Source: Stenotrophomonas maltophilia (GTDB lineage Bacteria > Pseudomonadota > Gammaproteobacteria > Xanthomonadales > Xanthomonadaceae). Taken from it: a DNA stretch of 64,000 bases. The notes below the pieces were generated by a model. That model was given only the letters and a program-made list of their open reading frames with translations. It was not told the origin of the DNA and did not search any database. Positions 17,934 through 27,812 of the stretch are shown here, one piece after another (the first letter of the stretch is position 1; the number at the start of each line of letters is the position of its first letter). The stretch lies in assembly GCF_003970865.1 (NCBI RefSeq), contig NZ_RXLZ01000011.1:29662-93661 (forward strand), given 5' to 3'. The position numbers and the translations under genes are program-made.

Positions 17934-20549
17934 CTACAGCAGCGCCTTCAACCGGTACAGGGCTTCCAGCGCCTGCTTCGGGGTCAGTTCGTCCGGGTCG
18001 ATCGCCGCCAGCGCTTCCTGCGCCTTGCTGGCCGGTGCGCTGAACAGGCCGAACTGCTGCGGCGCATCCAGTGCCTGCGGCGCCAGCTCGGCGGCATGGC
18101 TTTCACCGCCACGCCGCTCCAGCTCGGCCAGGCGACGGCGTGCCTGCGCTACGGTGGCGCGCGGCAGGCCGGCCAGTGCCGCCACCTGCAGGCCGAAGCT
18201 GCGGTTGGCCGGGCCATCCTTCACCGCGTGCATGAACACCAGCGCCTCACCGTGCTCGACCGCGTCCAGGTGCACGTTGGCGATGCCGCTGCGGCCGCCC
18301 TCGTACTGCTCGTCGGCCAGCGCGGTCAGCTCGAAGTAGTGGGTGGCGAACAGCGTGTAGCAACGGTTCTGGTAGGCCAGGTGGCGGGCCACCGCGTCGG
18401 CCAGAGCCAGGCCATCGTAGGTGGACGTGCCGCGGCCGATCTCGTCCATCAGCACCAGCGAATGGGCGGTGGCGTGATGCAGGATGTAGCTGGTCTCGGC
18501 CATTTCGACCATGAAGGTCGACTGCCCGCGGGCGAGGTCGTCACCGGCGCCGATGCGGGTCAGGATGCGGTCGATCGGGCCGATCAGTGCACGGCTGGCC
18601 GGCACGAAGCTGCCGATGTGGGCCAGCAGCACGATCAGCGCGTTCTGCCGCATGTAGGTCGATTTACCGCCCATGTTCGGGCCGGTGATGACCAGCATGC
18701 GACGGTCCGGATGCAGGTCCAGGTCGTTCGGTTCGAACGGCTGCTCGCGTACCGCCTCGACCACCGGATGGCGGCCACGCTCGATCTTCAGGCACGGCTC
18801 GGCCTGCAGTTCCGGGCGCGCCCAGTCCAGCGCCTGCGCGCGTTCGGCGAAGGCCGCCAGTACGTCCAGTTCGCTCAGCGCGGCAGCACACTGCTTCAGC
18901 GGTTCCAGCTGCCCGCCAAGGGTATCCAGCAGCTGCTCGTACAGGTACTTCTCGCGCGACAGCGAGCGGTCGCGCGCGGACAGCACCTTGTCCTCGAACG
19001 CCTTCAGTTCCTCGGTGATGTAGCGCTCGGCATTGGTCAGCGTCTGGCGGCGGGTGTAGTGCACCGGCGCGCGGTCGGACTGGCCCTTGCTGATCTCGAT
19101 GTAGTAGCCATGCACGCGGTTGTAGCCCACCTTCAGGGTGGCAATGCCGCTGCTTTCGCGCTCGCGCTGTTCCAGGTCGACCAGGAACTGGTCGGCATGG
19201 GTGGACAGGCGGCGCAACTCGTCCAGCTCTTCATCGAAGCCATCGGCCAGCACGCCGCCGTCGCTCAGCTTCAGCGGCGGCATCTCGGCGATGGCGCTGG
19301 CCAGCAGCTGCGCGCACTCGTCGTGTTCGCCCAGCGCCGCATGCAGGGCCTGCAGGCGTGGTGAATCCAGCGGGGCCAGCACTTCGCGCACCGCCGGCAG
19401 CAGGCCCAGGCCATCGCGCAGAGTGGAGAAATCGCGCGGCCGCGCCGAACGCAGTGCGACGCGGGTGAGAATGCGTTCCAGGTCACCGAGGCGGCGGAAC
19501 TGTTCGCGGATGTCGGCGTCGCTGCCGCGATCGATCAGGGTTTCCACCGCGTGGTGGCGCTGCACCAGCACCTCGCGCAGGCGCAGTGGGCGGTGCAGCC
19601 AGCGCCGCAACAGGCGGCCGCCCATCGGTGTCACCGTGCTGTCGAGCACGCCCAGCAGCGTATTGCGGGTGTCGCCATCAACACGCGTATCCAGTTCCAG
19701 ATGGCGGCGGGTGGCGGCGTTCATCGCGATCGCCTCGCCGGCGGTTTCCATCGCGATCGAAGTCAGGTGCGGCAGGCGTTGCTTCTGGGTTTCCTCGACA
19801 TAGCCGAGCAGGGCGCCGGCGGCAGCGGTGGCGCGCGGCTTGTCGTCGATGCCGAAGCCGCTCAGATCGTGCAGTTTGAAGAAGTTCAGCAATTGCCGGC
19901 GGCCACTGTCGGCATCGAACAGCCACGGCGCGCGGCGACGCACGCCGGTGCGCTGGCGCAGGAACTCCGGCCAGTTCTCCTCGTCGGGCACCAGCAGCTC
20001 GGCCGGTTCCAGGCGGGCCAGCTCTGCTTCCAGGGCGTCGTCGGTTTCCACTTCGTTGACCAGGAATCGGCCACCGGCCAGGTCGGCCCAGGCCAGGCCG
20101 TAGCCCTGCTTGCTGCGCGACAGGGCCATCAGCAGGGTGTCGCGGCGTTCATCCAGCAGCGCCTCGTCGGTGACGGTGCCGGGGGTGACAATGCGCACCA
20201 CCTTGCGCTCGACCAGGCCCTTGGCCAGCGCCGGGTCGCCGATCTGTTCGCAGATCGCCACCGACTCGCCCAGCGCCACCAACCGCGCCAGGTAGCCTTC
20301 ATAGGCATGTACCGGCACGCCGGCCATCGGGATCGGTGCGCCCCCGGAGCTGCCGCGCTGGGTCAGGGTGATGTCGAGCAGGCGCGCCGCCTTGCGGGCG
20401 TCGTCATAGAACAGTTCGTAGAAGTCACCCATGCGGAAGAACAGCAGCAGGTCCGGGTAATCGGACTTGGCCGCGAAGAACTGCTTCATCAGCGGGGTGT
20501 GTTCCTTGGACGCCTTGGCGTTGCTGGTGTTGTCTTTTGTATCAGTCAC
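17934..20549 (-). CDS. mutS: DNA mismatch repair protein MutS
   Basis: 871 residues. MutS recognises mismatches and recruits MutL. The mismatch-reading Phe-x-Glu motif is in '[11 protein letters not shown]' near the N-terminus. The clamp region contains '[16 protein letters not shown]'. The ATPase has Walker A 'GPNMGGKST', '[14 protein letters not shown]', Walker B '[12 protein letters not shown]' and 'FATHYFEL'. The C-terminal dimerisation helix ends '[16 protein letters not shown]'. The GTG start at 20549 gives a normal-length protein; the longer in-frame start adds 76 residues of low-complexity sequence with no homology. No clear ribosome-binding site precedes the GTG. Confidence 0.98.
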   Translation of the reverse strand: MTDTKDNTSNAKASKEHTPLMKQFFAAKSDYPDLLLFFRMGDFYELFYDDARKAARLLDITLTQRGSSGGAPIPMAGVPVHAYEGYLARLVALGESVAICEQIGDPALAKGLVERKVVRIVTPGTVTDEALLDERRDTLLMALSRSKQGYGLAWADLAGGRFLVNEVETDDALEAELARLEPAELLVPDEENWPEFLRQRTGVRRRAPWLFDADSGRRQLLNFFKLHDLSGFGIDDKPRATAAAGALLGYVEETQKQRLPHLTSIAMETAGEAIAMNAATRRHLELDTRVDGDTRNTLLGVLDSTVTPMGGRLLRRWLHRPLRLREVLVQRHHAVETLIDRGSDADIREQFRRLGDLERILTRVALRSARPRDFSTLRDGLGLLPAVREVLAPLDSPRLQALHAALGEHDECAQLLASAIAEMPPLKLSDGGVLADGFDEELDELRRLSTHADQFLVDLEQRERESSGIATLKVGYNRVHGYYIEISKGQSDRAPVHYTRRQTLTNAERYITEELKAFEDKVLSARDRSLSREKYLYEQLLDTLGGQLEPLKQCAAALSELDVLAAFAERAQALDWARPELQAEPCLKIERGRHPVVEAVREQPFEPNDLDLHPDRRMLVITGPNMGGKSTYMRQNALIVLLAHIGSFVPASRALIGPIDRILTRIGAGDDLARGQSTFMVEMAETSYILHHATAHSLVLMDEIGRGTSTYDGLALADAVARHLAYQNRCYTLFATHYFELTALADEQYEGGRSGIANVHLDAVEHGEALVFMHAVKDGPANRSFGLQVAALAGLPRATVAQARRRLAELERRGGESHAAELAPQALDAPQQFGLFSAPASKAQEALAAIDPDELTPKQALEALYRLKALL

Positions 20550-20826
20550 TTGGGGCGTTTCGCGTCTTGGCAGGGCGTCGGGGCGTGGCCACGCGCAGGC
20601 ATGGCCGGAGAGGTCGTTAGTGTAGCGACCTGGGGCGGTCGATGATCCGCGGCACCCGCGCTGGGCCCGGGGCTGTCCGTGCGCCAACGCCTGCGCCCCT
20701 GCGCGGGCACTTTGGTTGATTTCCCCAGGGGCCCACGGTAGTGTCAGCCCCGGCGATTTCCGCCAAGCGGCCTCCATGGAAACCGGGGCGACTTATCCCG
20801 GGCGGGCGTTGATGGAAAGAACAAGC

Positions 20827-22104
20827 ATGACTGCAGCCTGCATGGCCGCCGAACCTCGTTACACCTGGCGTACCGTCCTGCTGAGCATCCTGGTCGCCAT
20901 CATTCCGCTTGCCGGATCCGCACCCTACACCCTGCTGAAGGCGGTGCTGCTGCTGGCTCTGCTGGTCACCGGCGTGGTTCTGATCCGCCGCCAGCCCGAT
21001 GTCCGCCTGCGCTACCGCATCGCCCGGTTCATCGTGATCGTCTGCTTCCTGCGCCTGGCCTATGCTTTCTACAGCATCCTCTGGCATGGGCTGCGCTGGA
21101 ACGAGCTGGACCTGCCGGCACAGACACTGCTCTACCTGGGTACCGCTGCCGTGTTCGCCACTGCGCTGGACTGGCGCCTGATCTGGAAGATCTTCGCCCT
21201 GTCCACCCTGGTCTTCGGCGGGTCGTGCATCGTGCAGCACCACGTGATGGGCCTTGAACGCGCGCACGGTTTCAGCGGCGGCGAATGGACGGCCATCGAG
21301 TTCACCATGGTGACGCTGTGCATGGCGCTGTTCTCGGTCATCCGGTTGATCCAGCCCAATGTCCATCCGGCCGAACGCTGGCTGCACGGCGTGGCCATCG
21401 CCGTCGGCGTCTACGGTTCGATCCTGGCGCAGAGCCGCGGGCCGATCCTGGCGTTCATTCCCGCCATGTTGATGGTGATTGCGGTGCACGTCCGGCGCAC
21501 CCGGCGCTGGCGGGGGGCACTGGCCTTCGTCGGTGCCCTGGTCATTGGCGTGGTCGGCGCCACCTCGGTGCTGAACCATGAGGTGATCCAGCGCTTCGGT
21601 GAGGTCAGTGGCGAGATCTCCGGTTTCAACCAGGAAAACGAGGTCGGCTCGGTCCGCGAGCGCATCGCCATGTGGGGCGTGGCGGTCGACGCCTTCGCCG
21701 AGCATCCCGTGGCGGGGGTGGGCCTGAACCAGTTCGGTACCTATGCACGTGAGGGCATCGCCCGCGGCGAGGTGTCCGAGTCGATCTTCCGCTACAACCA
21801 CCCGCACAACGAGTACCTGGAAGCGGCGGTGACCGGTGGCGTGCCGTTGCTGCTGATCATGCTGCTGGTCTTCATCCTGCCCGGCATTCATTTCGTGCGG
21901 CGCCTCGGCCACGCCGACGACATCACCGCGATGATCGCCACCGCCGGACTTGCCGTGGTCATCGTCTATGCGCTTTCGGCGTTCACGGACAACGTGTTCT
22001 ACCGGGCGATGCCGCATTCGTTCTATTTCTACCTGGTGCTGGGCTTCATGCTGGCGACCGCCTTGCCGGCGCGCGATCTGCATCGGCCAGGGAGTCCGTC
22101 CTGA
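20827..22104 (+). CDS. O-antigen ligase-type membrane protein (Wzy_C family)
   Basis: 425 residues with about 10-11 transmembrane helices. The large periplasmic loop contains 'SVRERIAMWGVAVDAFAEHPVAGVGLNQF', then 'FRYNHPHNEYLEAAVTGGVPLL', the hallmark of WaaL/RfaL and Wzy_C proteins that transfer or polymerise undecaprenyl-linked glycans in the inner membrane. The start at 20827 (GGAAAG upstream) is preferred; in-frame ATGs also exist at 20776 and 20812. It overlaps the following glycosyltransferase gene by one base (TGATG), so the two probably act on the same surface glycan. Confidence 0.85.
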   Translation: MTAACMAAEPRYTWRTVLLSILVAIIPLAGSAPYTLLKAVLLLALLVTGVVLIRRQPDVRLRYRIARFIVIVCFLRLAYAFYSILWHGLRWNELDLPAQTLLYLGTAAVFATALDWRLIWKIFALSTLVFGGSCIVQHHVMGLERAHGFSGGEWTAIEFTMVTLCMALFSVIRLIQPNVHPAERWLHGVAIAVGVYGSILAQSRGPILAFIPAMLMVIAVHVRRTRRWRGALAFVGALVIGVVGATSVLNHEVIQRFGEVSGEISGFNQENEVGSVRERIAMWGVAVDAFAEHPVAGVGLNQFGTYAREGIARGEVSESIFRYNHPHNEYLEAAVTGGVPLLLIMLLVFILPGIHFVRRLGHADDITAMIATAGLAVVIVYALSAFTDNVFYRAMPHSFYFYLVLGFMLATALPARDLHRPGSPS

Positions 22105-23096
22105 TGGCGCATATCCATCTGCTGGCCGCCGACAACCAGCGTGGCCTGTCCCATGACATCCAGGTGATCGAGCGCTCGTTGCAGCAGCTCGGGCACACGG
22201 TGACGGTCAGTCGCCTGGACGCGGTGCGCAATGGGGGTGCCTGGAAACTGCGCGGGATGCGCCTGCGCAGACTGCTGGCCTCGTGGCTGAGCCTGGGGCG
22301 CACGCCGGCCCGGTTCGACATCAACATTTCGCTGGAACATGTCCGGCCGGCAAGCTTCGGACTGGCCGAGGTCAATCTTCTGATTCCGAATCCGGAATGG
22401 GTGTCCGCACGCAGCCTGCGGATCCTGCCGCGGTTCGATGCGTTGCTGACCAAGACCGAAGAAGCCACGCGCATCTTCAACGCGCTGGGCATGCGCGCGC
22501 TGGAAGTCGGTTTCTGCAGCCGTGACCGCTACGACCCGGCGGTGCCGCGCAGGTCGCGCAGCTTCCTGCATGCGGCCGGTACCAGCCGCATGAAGGGGAC
22601 GGCTGCACTCGTCAATGTCTGGAAGCGGCACCCTGAATGGCCCTTGCTGACCATCCTGCGCGGCGGCCCTTCGGACGAAGATGAGGGCGGTGCCGCGAAC
22701 CTGCGGATCGTCCGCGAGCGGCTGCCCGACCAGGAGGTGCAGCGCCTGCAGAACGAACATGCGTTCCACCTGTGCCTGTCGCAGACCGAAGGCTGGGGCC
22801 ATTACCTGGTGGAAGCGATGAGCTGCGGGGCGGTGGTGATCACCTGCGACGGCGCGCCGATGAATCAGATGATCGACGACAGCCGCGGCATCCTGGTTGC
22901 CGCGCACGAGGGCGAGCCCTGCCATCTGTCCAGGACCTGGCATGTGGATGAGAAGGCGCTGGAACAGGCCGTCGAGCGCGCGCTGGCGATGGATGAGGCC
23001 GAGTGGACCCAGCTGGGCACCAATGCACGCGCATGGCACCTGGCCAGCGAAGTGGCGTTCCCGCGCCGTCTGGGCGAGGCCCTGGCCAAGCTCTGA
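22104..23096 (+). CDS. Glycosyltransferase, GT4-like
   Basis: 330 residues, no signal peptide. The C-terminal Rossmann half has the GT4 donor-binding pattern 'LSQTEGWGHYLVEAMSCGAVVITCDGAP', with the E-x7-E motif at about 233-241. The N-terminal acceptor half begins 'MAHIHLLAADNQRGLSHDIQVIERSLQQLGHTVTV'. Acts at the cytoplasmic face, probably adding a sugar to the glycan handled by the upstream O-antigen ligase-like protein. The sugar is not identifiable. Confidence 0.8.
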   Translation: MAHIHLLAADNQRGLSHDIQVIERSLQQLGHTVTVSRLDAVRNGGAWKLRGMRLRRLLASWLSLGRTPARFDINISLEHVRPASFGLAEVNLLIPNPEWVSARSLRILPRFDALLTKTEEATRIFNALGMRALEVGFCSRDRYDPAVPRRSRSFLHAAGTSRMKGTAALVNVWKRHPEWPLLTILRGGPSDEDEGGAANLRIVRERLPDQEVQRLQNEHAFHLCLSQTEGWGHYLVEAMSCGAVVITCDGAPMNQMIDDSRGILVAAHEGEPCHLSRTWHVDEKALEQAVERALAMDEAEWTQLGTNARAWHLASEVAFPRRLGEALAKL

Positions 23097-23125
23097 GCGG
23101 ATGGGGTCTGGTCGCTGCAGCGCGC

Positions 23126-23518
23126 TCAGCCAGGCACCAGGGTGATCTGCGGATGGCTGCCGAAGATCTCCATGACGATCTCGAAGTAGGTCTGTCCCTG
23201 GCCAAGCGCCAGTGCCGTCAACTGAGCGTGGATGGCCGGACCGATGAACCTGCCGCCCTGACCGAGTTTTGACTGCAGCCAGGCGCGTGTGGTCTCGCGG
23301 CCCAGTGCCTCGCGGCTGTGGGCGATGTCACGCCACACCACCGTGGCGGTGGCATGGCCGGCGAGAGCGCCGTAGCCACCGTGAAGCAGGTCATCAAGCG
23401 CGTCCAGGCTTGCGCCCAGCAGCCAGTCTTCGTCGGCCATGAACACGCGATTGATTTCCACGTAGAGGCTGGCGATGTCGTTGATGGACGCGCCTTCGAT
23501 GTGCAGGATCCGTGTCAT
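23126..23518 (-). CDS. Barstar-like ribonuclease inhibitor, without a nearby toxin
   Basis: 130 residues. 'SLYVEINRVFMADEDWLLGASLDALDDLLHGGYG' (about 18-52) matches the barnase-inhibitor signature of barstar, including the 'LDALDDLLHGG' helix that plugs the barnase active site. The second half ('RAWLQSKLGQGGRF', 'YFEIVMEIFGSHPQ') is longer than classical barstar, and I do not recognise it. No barnase-like ribonuclease or polymorphic-toxin gene flanks it. It could be an orphan immunity protein, or a domesticated member of the family. The next gene, a chemoreceptor, is divergent. Confidence 0.6.
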   Translation of the reverse strand: MTRILHIEGASINDIASLYVEINRVFMADEDWLLGASLDALDDLLHGGYGALAGHATATVVWRDIAHSREALGRETTRAWLQSKLGQGGRFIGPAIHAQLTALALGQGQTYFEIVMEIFGSHPQITLVPG

Positions 23519-23741
23519 TTGAAGACTGTAGCCCGCCCGGGCGGCGGTTGTATCCGGTGCAGATAATCCAGGGTCGCTTTGGATGGGGGGGCGTGATTAT
23601 GGTGTTAAACCCGTGTGATTTTCATCGGGCGCTGGCGTGTCAGCGGTATTCGATAATGATATAGCGCCATTATCCGCCGCTGTATTTTCTGACGGCCTGC
23701 ACAGTTCCATATATTTGGATCGGTCCATATATAAAGCCCCG

Positions 23742-23768
23742 TAAAGTTTCCCTTCGCTGCGCCGCCAT
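23742..23768 (+). promoter_or_regulatory. Flagellar sigma-28 (FliA) type promoter of the chemoreceptor gene
   Basis: The -35 element TAAAGTTT (23742-23749) matches the FliA consensus perfectly. After the canonical 11-base spacer, GCCGCCAT (23761-23768) matches GCCGATAA at 5 of 8 positions. The chemoreceptor ATG is 32 bases downstream. The surrounding 280 bases are unusually AT-rich and contain no gene. Confidence 0.7.
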
Positions 23769-23799
23769 CGAACGTACGGCCACGATCAAGGGAATTGAG

Positions 23800-26022
23800 A
23801 TGCTTGCCTTACGTAATCTCCGTGTGGGATCCCGGCTTGGCGCCGGCTTCGGTCTGCTGCTGCTGTTCATCATGGCCATCGTTGGCCTGGTGTTGTATGG
23901 GAATCAGTTGAAATCCGCCCAGTTCGAGAAAGTGGTGGACGTCAACATGGTGAAGATGCGTCTGTTGAATGACATGCTTGATACCAACAACGCGGTGCTG
24001 ATGCATCGCCGCCTGATGGTGATCAAGCGGGGTGACGAGTTCGACAAGGATTACCAGCGTGCCCAGGAGTTGTCGCGGACCTATGACGGTATCTGGGCCA
24101 AGTACATCAAGATTCCGCGTGACGCTACCGGCGACACCCTGGTCGCGCGCATCGAGGTGGCCCGCAAGGCCACCGATGCATCAACCCAGCAACTGCATGA
24201 GCGCATGAAGGTGGGGGATTTTGATGGGGCAGCGAAGGAGCTGCTGGCCGAGCACGGTCTGGCAACGGCCTGGAATGAATCCATCTCGGCCCTGCTGCGC
24301 CACCAGGAGACACTGACCGAACGCAGTCGCGAAGAGTACCGCGCAACCGAATCGTGGACCGGCACGCTGTCGATCGCGTTCGGGGCACTGAGCCTGTTGC
24401 TGGGCACAGTGGCGGCCTGGGCGATCACCCGCAGCCTGACCCGTCCGCTGGAAGGAGCGGTGAAGCTGGCTGACGGCATCGCCAGTGGCCGCCTGGACAG
24501 CAGCATCGACGCCACCGGCAACGACGAAGTGACCCAGCTGCTGAAGTCGATGCAACGCATGCAGGCACAGCTGCAGGCGGTGATGGCGGCACAGGGAGAG
24601 CTGGCCCGCCAGCACGATGCCGGCAGCCTCAGCTACCGCATGGACGAGAGCGCATTCCCCGGTGACTACGGGCGCATGGTGCATGAGACCAATGCGCTGG
24701 TTGGATCGCACGTGCAGGTGCAGAACCGGCTGATCGAGGTGATGAAACACTACGCACGCGGCGATCTGTCGGTGGACATGGACCCGCTGCCCGGCGAGAA
24801 GGCGGCGATCACCCAGGCGATGGACGAAACCAAGTCCAGCCTGTCGGCGATCAACAGCGAGATCCGCCGGTTGGCGACAGCGGCCGCGGCAGGCGACTTC
24901 AGCCTGCGCGGTGATGAAGATCGCTTCGCCTACGATTTCCGCGACATGGTGGCAGGGCTCAATCGCCTGATGCAGACCACCGACGAGAACCTGGTGCAGG
25001 TGTCGACCCTGCTGCAGGCCATCTCGCGCGGTGACCTGACCGTGCGCATGCAGGGTGATTTCCATGGCGTGTTCGCGCGCATGCGTGATGACTGCAATGC
25101 CACCGTCGACCAGCTCAAGCAGATCGTTGGCCGCATCCAGAGCAGTGCTTCCAGCATCAACCTGGCAGCAGGCGAGATCGCCTCGGGCAACACTGACCTG
25201 TCGCGGCGTACCGAACAGCAGGCGGCAAACCTGGAAGAGACCGCAGCGTCAATGGAGGAACTGACCTCCACCGTGAAGCAGAACGCCGAGCATGCGCGCC
25301 AGGCCAACCAGCTCGCCATCGGCGCGCATGGTGTCGCTTCGCAGGGCGGTGAGGTGGTCGGCCAGGTGGTCACCACGATGTCGGCCATCGAAGCAGCGTC
25401 GAAGAAGATCGCCGAGATCATCTCGGTCATCGATGGCATCGCCTTCCAGACCAATATCCTCGCGCTGAACGCGGCGGTCGAAGCTGCGCGTGCCGGGGAA
25501 CAGGGCAGGGGCTTTGCCGTGGTGGCCAGCGAAGTGCGTACGCTGGCGCAGCGCTCGGCCGGTGCCGCCAAGGAGATCAAGGGCCTGATCGAGGATTCGG
25601 TCGGCAAGGTCGCTGACGGCTCGGCGCTGGTCCGCCAGGCCGGCATCACGATGGGCGAGATCGTGGCCTCGGTGCAGCGCGTGACCGACATCATGGCCGA
25701 TATCTCTGCTGCCTCGCAGGAGCAGAGCTCGGGCATCGAACAGGTCAACCAGGCGGTGGTGCAGATGGACGAGACCACCCAGCAGAATGCCGCGCTGGTC
25801 GAAGAAGCCAGTGCTGCAGCGCGCTCGATGGAGGAGCAGGCGAACCTGCTGGCCGAGGCCGTGTCCGTGTTCCGCACGGGGGCGGTGACCGCTGCGGCAG
25901 CGGTGCGCCCGGCGCTGGCAGCGGTGGCGGCATCGGTTGCGCCGGTACGCCGGCCCGCGGCGCTGTCGCCGCGGATCGAGCCGACGCTGGCCGCCAATGC
26001 GGGTGGTTGGGAAGAGTTCTAG
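23800..26022 (+). CDS. Methyl-accepting chemotaxis protein with extra HAMP-like modules
   Basis: 740 residues. TM1 at about 12-33, a ~150-residue periplasmic four-helix bundle, and TM2 at about 187-209 are followed by a HAMP domain. Then there are further HAMP-like units (about 300-440, '[28 protein letters not shown]' and '[24 protein letters not shown]') before the signalling helices. The hairpin tip is '[33 protein letters not shown]' (about residue 550). The C-terminal GWEEF resembles the CheR-docking pentapeptide. AAGGGAA precedes the ATG. Expression with flagellar genes is expected from its FliA-type promoter. The ligand is unknown. Confidence 0.95.
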   Translation: MLALRNLRVGSRLGAGFGLLLLFIMAIVGLVLYGNQLKSAQFEKVVDVNMVKMRLLNDMLDTNNAVLMHRRLMVIKRGDEFDKDYQRAQELSRTYDGIWAKYIKIPRDATGDTLVARIEVARKATDASTQQLHERMKVGDFDGAAKELLAEHGLATAWNESISALLRHQETLTERSREEYRATESWTGTLSIAFGALSLLLGTVAAWAITRSLTRPLEGAVKLADGIASGRLDSSIDATGNDEVTQLLKSMQRMQAQLQAVMAAQGELARQHDAGSLSYRMDESAFPGDYGRMVHETNALVGSHVQVQNRLIEVMKHYARGDLSVDMDPLPGEKAAITQAMDETKSSLSAINSEIRRLATAAAAGDFSLRGDEDRFAYDFRDMVAGLNRLMQTTDENLVQVSTLLQAISRGDLTVRMQGDFHGVFARMRDDCNATVDQLKQIVGRIQSSASSINLAAGEIASGNTDLSRRTEQQAANLEETAASMEELTSTVKQNAEHARQANQLAIGAHGVASQGGEVVGQVVTTMSAIEAASKKIAEIISVIDGIAFQTNILALNAAVEAARAGEQGRGFAVVASEVRTLAQRSAGAAKEIKGLIEDSVGKVADGSALVRQAGITMGEIVASVQRVTDIMADISAASQEQSSGIEQVNQAVVQMDETTQQNAALVEEASAAARSMEEQANLLAEAVSVFRTGAVTAAAAVRPALAAVAASVAPVRRPAALSPRIEPTLAANAGGWEEF

Positions 26023-26048
26023 CAGAGGGCAAGGCCGGCAGGGAGACG

Positions 26049-26087
26049 GCGCCCATCGCGACGGCTGGTCGCGATGGGCGCGGATTT
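26049..26087 (+). terminator. Intrinsic terminator of the chemoreceptor gene
   Basis: A 14-bp perfect stem (GCGCCCATCGCGAC, 26049-26062, with its complement at 26068-26081), 5-base loop, then GGATTTTCTT. Strong example of a Rho-independent terminator. Confidence 0.92.
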
Positions 26088-26194
26088 TCTTCCTGAACGT
26101 GCGATGGCCGATGAAGTGGCGGACACGCGTATTTCACTTCCGGTTGCCAACCGCGGGAGGACACTTGCGTCATACCGGAACTCAGGAGATGGCC

Positions 26195-26557
26195 ATGAAG
26201 ACCTCGACCCGATTGCTTGTGCTGGGCACCCTGCTGGCGGCTTCGTCGGTGGCCGGCGCGCAGACCTATGGGCCGCGCGATGAGGGACGCAAGTTCAACG
26301 ACGGCAGCCGCGTGGTCTGCAAGAACGTGGAAGTGCAGCGCAACTCGCGCGATCCGAACCGCATCACGGGTACCGCTACCGGCGCAGTGATCGGTGGCCT
26401 GCTGGGCAACCAGGTGGGCGGCGGCAACGGCAAGAAGCTTGCAACCGTGGCCGGTGCCGTGGCCGGCGGTGCGGCCGGCCGCCAGATCCAGGGCAACAGC
26501 CAGCAGAAGAACGGCGACCGCGTGGTTGAACGCCGCTGCGAACGCGTCTACCGCTGA
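26195..26557 (+). CDS. Secreted glycine-zipper (2TM-type) protein
   Basis: 120 residues. Signal peptide at 1-22 (ends SSVAGA-QTYG). The mature part has a glycine-zipper helix pair: 'GTATGAVIGGLLGNQVGGGNGKKLATVAGAVAGGAAGRQIQ' (about 64-104), as in Rickettsia 17-kDa-like and SlyB-type outer-membrane-associated proteins. Two cysteines (VVCKN and RRCERV) might pair. AGGAG 6 bases before the ATG at 26195 favours this start over the ATG two codons upstream. Function is not known. A hairpin terminator follows. Confidence 0.75.
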   Translation: MKTSTRLLVLGTLLAASSVAGAQTYGPRDEGRKFNDGSRVVCKNVEVQRNSRDPNRITGTATGAVIGGLLGNQVGGGNGKKLATVAGAVAGGAAGRQIQGNSQQKNGDRVVERRCERVYR

Positions 26558-26601
26558 TCGGTCGCTGCCGGACCCCGTTTCCCCTTCCACACCGCAGTAC
26601 T

Positions 26602-26628
26602 CGAACGCCGGCTCCACGCCGGCGTTCG
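26602..26628 (+). terminator. Hairpin terminator after the glycine-zipper gene
   Basis: CGAACGCCGGC (26602-26612) and GCCGGCGTTCG (26618-26628) form an 11-bp stem with a 5-base loop; TCGTT follows. Confidence 0.7.
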
Positions 26629-26636
26629 TCGTTATG

Positions 26637-26715
26637 GAAAAAGGGGACGGAGGGAATTAAGTCGCAATTCCCCCAACCGACCGTTTACGACTTAATCCCC
26701 TCCGTCCCCTTTTTC
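26637..26715. repeat. 28-bp near-perfect inverted repeat overlapping an exporter gene
   Basis: The arms are at 26637-26664 and 26688-26715 (GAAAAAGGGGACGGAGGG... and its complement, one mismatch), separated by 23 bases. The right arm encodes the last nine residues and stop codon of the ABC-2 permease on the minus strand. It may work as a bidirectional terminator. The arms resemble a mobile-repeat end rather than part of either gene. Confidence 0.85.
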
Positions 26716-27812
26716 GCGAGGAGGCGCCAGGTGGCGAGGCTGCCGTAGAGCAGCAGCAGGGCGGTGAGGGTGATCAGTTCGTGGCCGACTTCGGCCAGGC
26801 TGGCGTCCATCTGGTTCAGGCGCACCATCAGGTTGATGCCGGAGGTGGTCGGCAGCAGCTGCGCCAGCCAGACCAGTGGTTGTGGCGTCATCACTGCCGG
26901 CCATGACAGGTTGGCCAGGAAGAACAGCGGGATCGAGGTGGCGATGATGTACTGGAAGGCGCGTTCGCGGGTGCGGAAGAAACTGCCGACGAACAGCCCA
27001 AAGGCCACCGTGGCGGCGATGAACAGGGTGCCGCCGAGCAGCTGACCCAGTGGGTTGCCGCCGCGTGGATAGTCCTGCACCCAGGCGGTGAAACCGGCGT
27101 AGTAGAACAGGCCGAACAGGCCAATCAAGCCGAAGCCCAGTGCCATGCCGGCCAGCGTCGGCAGGTCGAAGCGCAGGCGCCGGCCGAGCGCGAGACGACG
27201 TCCACCCAGCAGCACGCCGATGCCCATCAACAGCGTCTGGTGCACGATCAGCTCGGCCACGCCGGGCACGATGGCGCTGCCATAGCCTTCCTGGGTGTTG
27301 TACAGCGGGCGCTGCACCAGGGTGACCGGTGGTGCCTGCGGCGCGCCCATGAAGGCCGCCTGGCCGACCACCGCCTCACGCCCGAACGCGCCCAGTGCAT
27401 CGGCCACGCTGCCCAGCACCCAGCTGGCACGGCCCAGGTAGGCGCCGTTGCCGAGCAGCACCAATTTGGCCGGGTGGCCGCGCAGGATGTCGCGCTCCAG
27501 CTTGGCCGGGATCAGCACGATGCCCTCGGCGTGGCCGGCTTCCAGCTGCTGGCGCGCACTGTCGATGTCCGCCGGTTGCCCGACCACGCGTGCAACCCGC
27601 AGTGCATCGAGCTTTCGCAGCAGCTCGCGGCTGGTCGCGCTGTGGTCTTCGTCCACCACCAGCACCGGCAGGTTGCCTGCCACCTGGTGGCGGTACGCGG
27701 CCGGGTAGAAGAAGGAATACAGGATCACCGCGCCGACCATCACCACGATCGCGTAGCGGTCGCACAGCACCGCCATCAGGGTCTGCCGCAGGCTGCGCCA
27801 GAGTGCGCTCAT
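26685..27812 (-). CDS. ABC-2 type export permease (second of pair)
   Basis: 375 residues. One N-terminal transmembrane helix ('YAIVVMVGAVILYSFFYPAAY'), a ~140-residue periplasmic domain, then five or six helices from about residue 190. This is the YhhJ/YbhR-type ABC-2 layout. ATGA overlap with the upstream permease gene suggests coupling. The C-terminus (KKGTEGIKS) and TAA stop come from an inverted-repeat arm, so the natural ending has been replaced. No ATP-binding subunit is encoded in the operon. Substrate unknown; drug or siderophore-like export is inferred from the family. Confidence 0.85.
   Translation of the reverse strand: MSALWRSLRQTLMAVLCDRYAIVVMVGAVILYSFFYPAAYRHQVAGNLPVLVVDEDHSATSRELLRKLDALRVARVVGQPADIDSARQQLEAGHAEGIVLIPAKLERDILRGHPAKLVLLGNGAYLGRASWVLGSVADALGAFGREAVVGQAAFMGAPQAPPVTLVQRPLYNTQEGYGSAIVPGVAELIVHQTLLMGIGVLLGGRRLALGRRLRFDLPTLAGMALGFGLIGLFGLFYYAGFTAWVQDYPRGGNPLGQLLGGTLFIAATVAFGLFVGSFFRTRERAFQYIIATSIPLFFLANLSWPAVMTPQPLVWLAQLLPTTSGINLMVRLNQMDASLAEVGHELITLTALLLLYGSLATWRLLAKKGTEGIKS

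Noticed and set aside
20550..20777. Longer N-terminus for mutS
   Set aside because: Low-complexity sequence overlapping the divergent promoter region; the GTG at 20549 gives normal MutS length.
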